Program-made: the position numbers and the translations under genes
Part shown: in pieces, positions 56,615 to 64,000 of the stretch
Layout: each line of letters starts with the position of its first letter
Position numbering within the stretch: the stretch's first letter is position 1
Origin: Meta bourneti
Taxonomy: Eukaryota; Arthropoda; Arachnida; Araneae; Tetragnathidae
DNA length: 64,000 nucleotides
Reading direction: 5' to 3'
Assembly (NCBI GenBank): GCA_933210815.1
Contig: OW119929.1
Span: 29,167,626 to 29,231,625 of the forward strand
Notes under the pieces: generated by a model
What the model was told of the DNA's origin: nothing
The model's database searches: none
Seen by the model: the letters and a program-made list of their open reading frames with translations, nothing else

Positions 56615-56715
56615 TGTGGGCCGTGGTAACTCGGTTGGAAGAGTAGAAGATTATCAACTGGAAGGCTGCGAGTTCGAAACTGGTTCAAACCAAAAACCGT
56701 CGTGCATATGCCATC
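56615..56715 (+). mobile_element. SINE family A, head only
   Basis: GTGGTAACTCGGTTGGAAGA (box-A region) and GCTGCGAGTTCGAAACTGG (box B). The SINE sequence stops at CCGTCGTGCAT, where repeat D begins. Confidence 0.75.
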
Positions 56716-56910
56716 AACATCATTAAACATCAGCGAATTCCTGACAAATGTAATTATGTGAACTACCAACCCCAAATATATTAAGTCATTGTCATGGTGT
56801 TCAAGGTCTGTTGGTGAACTGCTTTTAATCAGCCATTACTACGAGCTTATTACTCACTTCCTCAGATGCTTTTGTAGAGTAAAGTTGTGCCTCACATTAT
56901 CCGCCATTTC
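56716..56910 (-). repeat. Dispersed repeat D, copy 2
   Basis: Inverted relative of 36990-37190, fused to the end of a SINE A head and followed directly by another SINE A. Confidence 0.75.
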
Positions 56911-56924
56911 TTCATTCTTAATGG

Positions 56925-57235
56925 GGCTGCGATAGCCCAGTTGGAAGAGTAACGGATTAGTAATCGGAGGGTTGCGAGTTCGAAACTCTATCGAACCAAA
57001 GACCGTCGAGTATGCGGGGCTGATGCACGTTGACTCTATCTTAGCATCAAATGTCTTCACATTGGAGTGATGTGGAAGTTTGGAGAGTGGAATGCCAGCT
57101 CAGATGTTGATCGCGTCATCTGACCGTGGTTCAAAGTTACGAGGTTTAAGTCCTCGGATTTTTCCCTGAGGGATCGATCTCGGACGGTCACCAATAGCCC
57201 ATTGGGTTGCTCCAGTGCGACGTTAATTCACCTAC
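56925..57235 (+). mobile_element. SINE family A, full-length reference copy
   Basis: Acceptor-like start, box A TAGCCCAGTTGG (56933-56944) and box B GAGTTCGAAACTC (56976-56988), 31 bp apart as in tRNA genes. Then the body (GAAGTTTGGAGAGTGG, ATCTGACCGTGGTTC, GGGATCGATCTCGG, TTGCTCCAGTGCGACG) and a short CACCTA tail. The polymerase III promoter looks complete. Confidence 0.9.
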
Positions 57236-57517
57236 GAAATAACCTAAAATCAGTGAAGATATTTCAGGTGAAAGCATATTTCTATTTTGTTTGCTAATTT
57301 ATTTTATTATTGAACCACTTTGGGCCCGATGAATATCTTGACTTTTCAAAAGTATTTTGGAATTTTCCTACATGTTCAATCAGGTAGTTAAAATGTTTGG
57401 CAATTTTGCAGCAAATATTGACTTAATTTGAGTACAACGTTTTCAAATTTATTTGCTGCAATGATAGAGCATTTGACGAAAAAGTAAAGTTTGCTTTAAA
57501 TCGTAACTACCCTATCC

Positions 57518-57682
57518 TTTCAGTGACGTCCTCCCTTCGAGTATTTCTGTCTTTGTGCAGTAAAACTTTCACTGTGTATGTACATTACTTGGCGTTGTCT
57601 GTCTTGTGTCTGGCGTATCATGGCTAAATATGACCCTTGCGCCATAAAGCCGTATAAACCAACCAATCAACTTTTCAGTGAC
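57518..57682 (+). mobile_element. SINE family B, 5'-truncated, with target duplication
   Basis: TTTCAGTGAC at 57518-57527 and 57673-57682 flanks a copy with body, TCTGGCGTATCATGGCTAAA stem-loop and AACCAACCAA tail; the head is missing. Confidence 0.88.
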
Positions 57683-58703
57683 TGATTATGCACTTCAGAA
57701 ATTATGTGGGAATGATTCTATTAATGCTATAGCATATATATGTATATGTGGTAAGATTTGAATAGAGAGGTGTTATGAAAGTGTTGAAAGAAATAAGATT
57801 TATAAATGGAATAAATTATTACTTTCCCAATATCACAATGAAATGGGAATATTTCTAAAATTAAGAGGCGTAATTATTCGGATCACTTTGATTTCCGTCA
57901 GGTTTTGAATCAAGCCAGGCTTACTTCGGTTACAGTTTGTGCAAAATAAAATGCCACCTTGCCCGTCACAAACTCATATTTCTTCACCGTTTTATTTCTT
58001 ATCTCCAAAATAATCCGAGTTACTATATTTCTTTCTCCCCAAAACAGTTTTTTCTATTTTCAACAGTCATAAAACTTTATAGCTCCCTCGAAACTAAACG
58101 ATCTTATAACGCTGAGAACATTCTTAAAAACCTTCATTTGATAGCGAAACGAAAAAGAGCAGAGCAAAGAGGTTTTGTTTCTGGTTCCAGCGTTTGATTG
58201 TCCAATACATTGCGAAAGTCTCGATGTCCAACCACCGATATTTAGACAGCATGGGATAAAAAAAAGGAAAACTTCGCTCGTTTTCTAACTGCTGCAGAGG
58301 TGTCGTTTTCCTTTCTTGTCGACCTATTAGGCGGTCAAATAATTGGCTGTCGGACTCGTATCCAGGAGTAAGGGGGATTGGGGAGTGAGAAAGTTCGACA
58401 TCTGGTGACTTTCGCAGGACCTAAGGAACACTAAATCGTGTTTTCTGCTCCAAAAATATTTTTCGGATTTTTTTGGGGGTTTCATTCGCTTACCATTACT
58501 TTGAATCCTACGCTCAATTACAGCTGTTTTCTTTCGTGGTTTGTAATAATGAGATCCGTTTGTGGTAATTGCTGTTTGTGAGATTTAAAGAAATGTTAAA
58601 CAAATGCTTGTTAATACGAGAAGAAAATAATAATTGGGGCACTGAGAGGCAAGAATGACATTACCAACAATTTTGACAGAAGTTAGATAGTTGGCATTAC
58701 GAA
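57683..58703. other. Non-coding spacer
   Basis: An 86-codon frame at 57937-58197 has no recognised product. Confidence 0.45.
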
Positions 58704-58731
58704 GTTATTAACCCTCTAAAGGGTTAATAAC
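58704..58731. repeat. Palindrome of abutted TTAACCCTCT termini
   Basis: 12-bp arms GTTATTAACCCT and complement around CTAA. The core equals two family H termini placed head to head. Further CTAAAGGGTT words follow at 58739 and 58761. Confidence 0.8.
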
Positions 58732-58790
58732 TTCTAATCTAAAGGGTTGTAACTAATAATCTAAAGGGTTGCAAGGTTATTATTAAATTA

Positions 58791-59245
58791 TTAACCCTCT
58801 AAATGGTTAATAACTTAAAAATAACCTTGCAACCCGCAATCTTCTCGGCATGATTTCCCATCACTTTTGATCTTGATCAATGGAATTTATCCAAAGGGTT
58901 CTATTCTAATAAAATGAGCAATGGAATCTTTCCAAAGGATTCTTTGAGGTAAAGAACAATGCAACATTTACGAAAGATTATATTCGAAGGAAATATATAG
59001 AGTATAATTCCTCAAAAGAATTCTATTCTAGAGGAGCAATAGAATCTTTCTGAAAGAAACTTATATTTATTATGTTACACGCTTTATTATAAAGTTCTAT
59101 TAATGTTTCTAGTCGAGGATTATGTGTAAAAAAAGATCTAGCAGTTGAAATAATTATGGATTCTTTTAACCAATATGCTTATTTAATCATTAAACTTTTT
59201 GGGAGGTAAAAACAATACTACACTACTTGGAAATCTGACGGTTAA
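58791..59245 (+). mobile_element. Family H TTAA element, reference copy (455 bp)
   Basis: TTAACCCTCT at the left (58791) and CTGACGGTTAA at the right (TTAA 59242-59245). The left arm (CTTGCAACCCGCAATCTTCT) and right arm (GGAGGTAAAAACAATACTAC) match the 31955-32408 copy in reverse. The middle holds AATCTTTCCAAAGGATTCT-type units. Non-coding. Confidence 0.78.
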
Positions 59246-59555
59246 TAAAATAAAATGTGTAGAAATTGAATCTTTCTACAGGATTATATTCTAAGAACAG
59301 AAATAAAATCTTTAAGAAGGATTCAACTTTAAAGAAAGAAGCAATGAATCGTCCCAAATTATTCTATTCAATGGAAAATACTAATAGAATCATTACAAAT
59401 GATTATATTCTAAAGAAAGGGCCAATAGAATATTTCTAAAGGTTGAAATAATCATGGATTTTTCAACCAATAGATGTGCTTATTTAGTTACTAAGTGTGC
59501 TGCGGGGTAAAAGCAATACTATCTCTCTCTCTCTCTACACTGCTCAGAAGGTTAA
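59246..59555 (+). mobile_element. Family H element, directly adjacent partial copy
   Basis: Tandem units (GAATCTTTCTACAGGATTAT and variants), then the right arm GGGGTAAAAGCAATACTATC and a CT microsatellite (59522-59537) to GGTTAA. Both this copy and the preceding one are followed by ATAAAATAAAA, suggesting a local tandem duplication. Confidence 0.65.
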
Positions 59556-59939
59556 TAAAATAAAAACTGCCTAAACTTGTTTAAAAGTTGCTCCCACATT
59601 AGCAGCTCATTAAGCTTTTCTTGAATCTTATATTTTTTATTTTACCTAAGGGCATGAACCGTTTTAGAAACCTTTTTTCAGTTCTTGCTCTGAGTGCCTC
59701 AAATATGAGTTTATGCTCAAACGTTATCAGGATATCTTCAGGGATAAAACTTCGCTTAATGGCTTGAGAAGATTTGAATATGATGTTAAGATTTGTGAGA
59801 ATGTAATGTTAAGCATATAACAACATGATTTGGCTATTAATTAAGTTTCTGGTAATAACTTTGCGAGGCCAACAGATGACTTGTAACATGACTGTATTAA
59901 CTGCTCTCAAAACACTGTCAAAAGTAGAACGATGAATGA
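59556..59939. other. Non-coding spacer
   Basis: Nothing recognised. Confidence 0.5.
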
Positions 59940-60245
59940 CAATAGCGAGTGGCAGCCATAGACGTGAAATATATGTAGACTGGCTATTGCTATTGAGAAG
60001 AGCTTCAAAAAGTGCGACCAACATGCGACTAGTAGTCACGTGACTGCTCTCTGAAAAATTGATCTGATTGACCAATTTGGTGTCTTATTGCCTCACTTGG
60101 CGATATAACATCTAATGACATAGTGTATGTGGATCTGCATTTCTATAGAGTGGCGACAAAAGTGATGAAATCGTCAAAGTTGACAACTGTCGGATGATCA
60201 ATCAGTGGACCATTTAAGTAATGAATAAATGAATGTGTGTATTCT
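59940..60245 (+). repeat. Dispersed repeat E, copy 2
   Basis: Inverted relative of 10000-10315; shares TAGACGTGAAATATA, GAGAAGAGCTTC and AGTAGTCACGTGACTG. Confidence 0.7.
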
Positions 60246-60369
60246 CCGGTCCCGTGGATCAATCAGATGAATGTAAGGTTAGAACAAAACCAATGAGACA
60301 GGAAACAAGTGTCCTGTGAAAAATACCTAATTTATCTTAAGGCTGAGTCGGTTGAGTTTTAGGGCTCAA

Positions 60370-60540
60370 AGGTTATACTAAACCAAATTGCGCAACAGAC
60401 AACATCAAGTAATGAATATATACACACAAGGATAGTTTTAATGACGCAGAAAAAATAAATACATCCAAGGTAAGTTACAGGAATCGAACTTACGCCATTT
60501 ACAACTAGCATGTTACTAGCGCACTGGACAAACTCATAGG
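60370..60540 (-). mobile_element. SINE family B, old copy
   Basis: AATTGCGCAACAGACAACAT, then ACATCCAAGGTAAGTTACAG, a box-B remnant GAATCGAACTTACGCC and CTAGCGCACTGG head. The stem-loop is badly decayed. Confidence 0.65.
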
Positions 60541-61399
60541 AATTTATCGAAAAGTCTGCGTGTGTTTTATCTCAGAATAATAATAAAATTAGAATATTTT
60601 ATGAGATTAGATTTCATCGCTAGTAATCCTAAGTGAGTACACCCTGGATTTACCAAACTTCGTTCCTTAAGCTCCAAACATCCTTCTGAACGATAATAAG
60701 GAATACGTGTACACAATAGACTTCACTAGAGATTGAGATAAGTGAGTTTTGTGCGACAGAGAAGATTTGCTGGAACTTGCCACCTCAGTATAATTCCTCT
60801 GGATGAATGAAAAGCTTTTTCTCGGAAAATAAATCCTTTCCCTGATAACTCGTTTCCCTCAAATGACTTTATCAACAGCTTCCATCACGGCTGCTTGGCG
60901 ATGACGATTAAAGTAAGCATGGGTCAAATCAATGAAAGAACAAACCGAACCACTATCATCAACTCCAATTTGTTCCAGAAACCTTCTTCGACCCTAAGTA
61001 ACGTTTTTCTTTCTTTCGTCTTTTCTCTTCCATCATGGGGAGATAAAGTTTGATTTAGAAAAGGAATTCTTTAATCTTGAAAGGAGATTGGTTTTTACAG
61101 TGAAGGGGTATTGCGTTTCTCTCACAAACATTAAAATCTAGACTGAAATCTATCGCGCTACCTTGAAGAAAGTGACGCAGAATCAAAATGAAGATTTCGT
61201 GGTTTTTCCACTTATAAATTATTCTATTGAACACAAATCTATCTGGATCTTGAAGTCCACGACTTAAATTCCTTTAATTTCTCCTCTGAAACTTAATTTG
61301 AAAGTCCAAAAATAGGATCGCGTTCTATCACCTGTAACTTGGGTTAGGACTCGACTGCGCCATTAATTATATCACCACCATCTTCTATTAAATGTTAAT
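60541..61399. other. Non-coding spacer
   Basis: Nothing recognised. Confidence 0.5.
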
Positions 61400-61802
61400 T
61401 TAACCATCCTGGTGGTTGTTTTGATGAGGTATTTCTTCATTAGCGAAACCATTAGCAGATCCTAATGGACGAGATAGCTCGTTATTAGCAAAAATAGTCA
61501 GATTTTAATGGACGAAATATCTCGTTATTAGCAAAATTGGCCAGATCTTGATGGACGAGATATCTCGTTATTAGCGAAGTTGGTCAGATCTTGATGGACG
61601 AGATATCTCGTTATTAGCGAAATTGGTCAGATCTTGATGGACGATATATCTCGTTATTAGCAAATTGGTCAGATCTTGATGGATGAGATATCTCGTTATT
61701 AGCAAAATTGGCCAGATCTTGATGGATGAGATATCTGGTTATTAGCAAATTGGTCAAATCTTGATGGACAAGATATCTCGTCGAAACCACTCGTAGGTTT
61801 AG
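61400..61802 (-). mobile_element. Family M element with expanded tandem core
   Basis: Left end TTAACCATCCTGGTGGTTG; right end ACCACTCGTAGGTTTAG (TTAA changed to TTAG). Between are seven units of 42-44 bp, each GAGATATCTCGTTATTAGC plus AAATTGGTCAGATCTTGATG. Units are much more alike than in other copies, so the array expanded recently. Confidence 0.85.
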
Positions 61803-61838
61803 TACTTATACCTAACTTCTCCCTTCAACTCTATGCCC

Positions 61839-61871
61839 TTAGAGGAACTCTAATGCATAGAGTTCCTCTAA
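61839..61871. repeat. Perfect 14-bp-arm inverted repeat
   Basis: TTAGAGGAACTCTA and its complement around ATGCA. A third partial copy (TAAGAGGAACTCTAATGCTC) follows. Confidence 0.9.
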
Positions 61872-62097
61872 GCTCTAAGAGGAACTCTAATGCTCTAATC
61901 AACTCTATGCCTTTATGAGACTCCGGTTTTCCAATATGCTGGGGAAACTTCAATGGATTTCAATGCCATATAGATTACCAAAGAGTGACGCTTCTGCATG
62001 GGGCTCTTGATTAAATAACTTTATTTACATGGATATATATATGCAGCATGGATATATATATATGCATGGATATATATATGCAGCAAATCTTGCACAT
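61872..62097. other. Spacer with TATATA/ATGCA tandem repeat
   Basis: 62030-62092 repeats GGATATATATATGCA words three times; otherwise nothing. Confidence 0.7.
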
Positions 62098-62310
62098 TTA
62101 GAGCGAACCGACCATCGCACGTCCGTACTCTTCTACATCCACTGGTCGAGCCCCCTTACCGTTCTCCCTTTTCTTTCCTCCTGGTCCGGATGACCGTTCA
62201 AGGGCACCCCGCCAACGTCCCTCGGGATTCAATGGTTCCTTCCGGCCAAAAGTTCCTCCATGTGTTGGCTGCAGAACCTCAGACGTGAGTACGGGCTTCA
62301 AGGCCCCGAC
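62098..62310. other. G+C-rich block open on both strands
   Basis: About 205 bp, much richer in G+C than its surroundings. The minus strand is open for 67 codons (62098-62301) and the plus strand for about as many, ending just after a GTGAGT that looks like a splice donor (62284-62289). I do not recognise either product. It may be a fragment of a repeat or host exon. Confidence 0.4.
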
Positions 62311-62439
62311 TTAATCTAGTGATCTTTTATTTTCCTATGGAGTCTTCTGGTCTTTAGTAAACACAAGAGTCACGCTCCCAGATATACAAGCGATCTTTTT
62401 GTGCTGTCGTCCGTTTACTCTGTTCCCAAATCCCGCTTT

Positions 62440-62545
62440 TTTCCCCCTTCGTGACATTTTTTACTTGAAGTTGTCTGTCTCGTGTTTGGCGCAACTTGGC
62501 CAAATATGGCAGCGCTATGAAAACCCCAAAACAACCGACCCATGG
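62440..62545 (+). mobile_element. SINE family B, 3' end fragment
   Basis: TTACTTGAAGTTGTCTGTCT, GTTTGGCGCAACTTGGCC and AAATATGGCAGCGCTATGA, then CCCCAAAACAACC: stem-loop and tail of family B. Confidence 0.75.
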
Positions 62546-62709
62546 ACTCTTTCCCTAGTATTTAAATTCTAACTTGCTGCATGCAAGGGTATCAGCGGCG
62601 CAGGGGATCAAAAACCGCCCATTCGACTTTCAAAGTAAAGCATCTTTGGTCGCGGGTGGTGATCGCTTGAATTACTACTCCGATTCAAAGGTGTGTTACA
62701 AAAGTTGGA

Positions 62710-63005
62710 TTCCGCTGATTAATTCGGGCCCTCGGTAGCCCGGTTGGAAGAGTAACGGAATAGCGACAGGAGGGGTACACGTTAAATGTGTCGTGGCCAC
62801 AAATATCCTCACGTTGGCGTAGCGTGGAAGTTTGGAGAGTGGGGTGCCAGCTCAGGTGTGACCTCGTCATCTAACCGTGGTTCAAAGTTACGCGGTGTTG
62901 TCATAGGATCTTTCTCTTCGGGTTTGATTCCGGACCGCCACCAATAGCCCGTTGTGTTGATCCAGTGCGACGTTAATAAAAATACCTACCTTCCGCTGAT
63001 TAATT
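62710..63005 (+). mobile_element. SINE family A with 15-bp target duplication
   Basis: TTCCGCTGATTAATT at 62710-62724 and 62991-63005 is perfect. The 266-bp insert has box A TAGCCCGGTTGG, a head missing its box-B half, the body and an ACCTACC tail. The best evidence in the window for recent SINE A movement. Confidence 0.95.
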
Positions 63006-63297
63006 AAGTTATCCAACCCATTTCACCTAAATTTTATTCATTAATTTTTCATCCATGTACACTTATTTTTTGATTTCCCTATTTTTTAAGACGAGATGAG
63101 TTCGGTAAGAGATATGTCCAGTTCAGTGCAGTCATATTAAACACAAAAAACTAGGGAAATCAATTGCGAAAAACTAATATACATTTTTAATATTGATACG
63201 AAATAATCTACGAATTTAAAACTGATAAGTAAAACAGTCATCAACAATTTCAAATTTCTATAGGATTTCCTGTAAAATTCTCTTTTTCAAGTTGCGT

Positions 63298-63372
63298 CTA
63301 TTCTTTCCAAAAGGTAGGTATTTTAATTAATGTCACACTGGAGCAACACAACGGGCTATTCTTTCCAAAAGG
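63298..63372 (-). mobile_element. SINE family A stub with 17-bp target duplication
   Basis: CTATTCTTTCCAAAAGG at 63298-63314 and 63356-63372 flanks only 41 bp, the extreme 3' end of SINE A (TTAATTAATGTCACACTGG, AGCAACACAACGGG). Confidence 0.88.
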
Positions 63373-63591
63373 AACACTATATTTAAACCTCTCAGGTATA
63401 TTTAAACCAGGGGCACACACTCATATCTGTTCAGCAATCTTCTCTACATGACTTCCAACCAGTATTGACCTTCTTGACAAATAGAATGTATCCTAAAACT
63501 CAACCAATACAAATGGTTATTGAGTCATTAAATATCTGTATGATGTAAGGTAAAAGTTTTAATACACAAATCGTAAATCTCGTAACGCTTA

Positions 63592-63953
63592 AAGGGGTGA
63601 TGAGGTAGGTACGTATTTAATTAACTTCGCACTGGAGCAACACAACGAGCTATTGGAGCAACACAATGAGCGGGATTGATCTCGGCGACAGTCCGAGATC
63701 AAGTCCGATGGTAAAGACCAAGGACAACACCACGTTATTTTGAATTACTGTCAGATGACAAGGTCAACACCTGAGCTGGTACCCCATTCTCCGAAGTTCC
63801 ACACCACGCCACGTGAGGACATTTGAGGCCACGACAGATTTAACGTGCACCAGCCCCCTTTGTTGGTCTTAGGTTGGATTCGAACTCGCAACCCTCCGGT
63901 TGCCAATCCATTAGTCTTCCAACCGCGCTACCAAGACTCCTAAGGGGTGATGA
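63592..63953 (-). mobile_element. SINE family A, full length, with target duplication
   Basis: AAGGGGTGATGA at 63592-63603 and 63942-63953. The minus strand has a complete head (box-B region GAGTTCGAATCC near 63880) and body. The segment GGAGCAACACAA...GAGC is duplicated near 63635-63672. Confidence 0.92.
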
Positions 63954-63957
63954 ACAT

Positions 63958-64000
63958 TTAACTCTCCTGGTGATTGTCGATGAAGTATTATTACTCGTCA
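63958..64000 (-). mobile_element. Family M element, cut by window end
   Basis: TTAACTCTCCTGGTGATTGTC then GATGAAGTATTATTACTCGTC: the terminus and first module of family M. It continues beyond the window. Confidence 0.7.

Noticed and set aside
56925..56997. Possible genuine tRNA gene
   Set aside because: Boxes A and B are present, but the tRNA-like part continues into the repeated SINE body and similar heads occur many times. It is a SINE promoter.
61438..61790. Regularly spaced repeats resembling a CRISPR array
   Set aside because: The 'spacers' are themselves repeats, the genome is eukaryotic, and the array lies inside a family M element.

Overview
The window looks like intergenic DNA of an arthropod, most likely a spider. 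That assignment is inference from the A+T-rich composition and the mix of Tc1, Gypsy, tRNA-SINE and TTAA-flanked repeats; no host gene identifies the species. I found no convincing host protein-coding gene in 64 kb. Almost every long open frame is a transposon gene or a chance frame.

Coding content. A complete Ty3/Gypsy LTR retrotransposon (21236-27297) has two 320-bp LTRs that read as identical, a 4-bp target duplication and one unbroken 1,608-codon gag-pol frame. Two almost identical Tc1-type DNA transposons lie at 1661-3060 and 18947-20359. The second has an intact DD34E transposase; the first lost 13 bp and is frameshifted. A third, older Tc1/mariner element (32751-34268) has several frameshifts. 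Two 5'-truncated LINE copies (4603-5096 and about 42790-43320, both minus strand) keep the C-terminus of their reverse transcriptase polyprotein and their 3' UTR.

Non-coding mobile DNA. Three tRNA-derived SINE families occur. Family A (about 310-340 bp, ACCT-type tail) has many copies, several flanked by perfect 10-17-bp target duplications and many strongly 5'-truncated. Family B (AACC tail) shares a 3' stem-loop with the LINEs, which suggests the LINE machinery moves it. Family C has a different tRNA-like head. Two families of short TTAA-flanked elements with TTAACCCTC termini look like non-autonomous piggyBac-type transposons. Family M (14 main copies plus one degraded fragment, open at both window edges) is built from repeats of the 16-bp palindrome GACGAGATATCTCGTC. 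Family H (five copies) carries a tandem array of about 40-bp units. Helitron-like ends are possible at 41934-42260 and 46350-48300.

Other repeats are minisatellites at 8340-9006, 18530-18815, 34325-34635, 43945-44015 and 52185-52940, three long near-perfect palindromes, and several old dispersed repeat pairs (named D, E, F and G here). The rest is A+T-rich sequence in which I see no gene. The main biological story is a set of interacting elements: autonomous ones (Gypsy, Tc1, LINE) beside parasites (SINEs, TTAA elements) that appear to depend on them.
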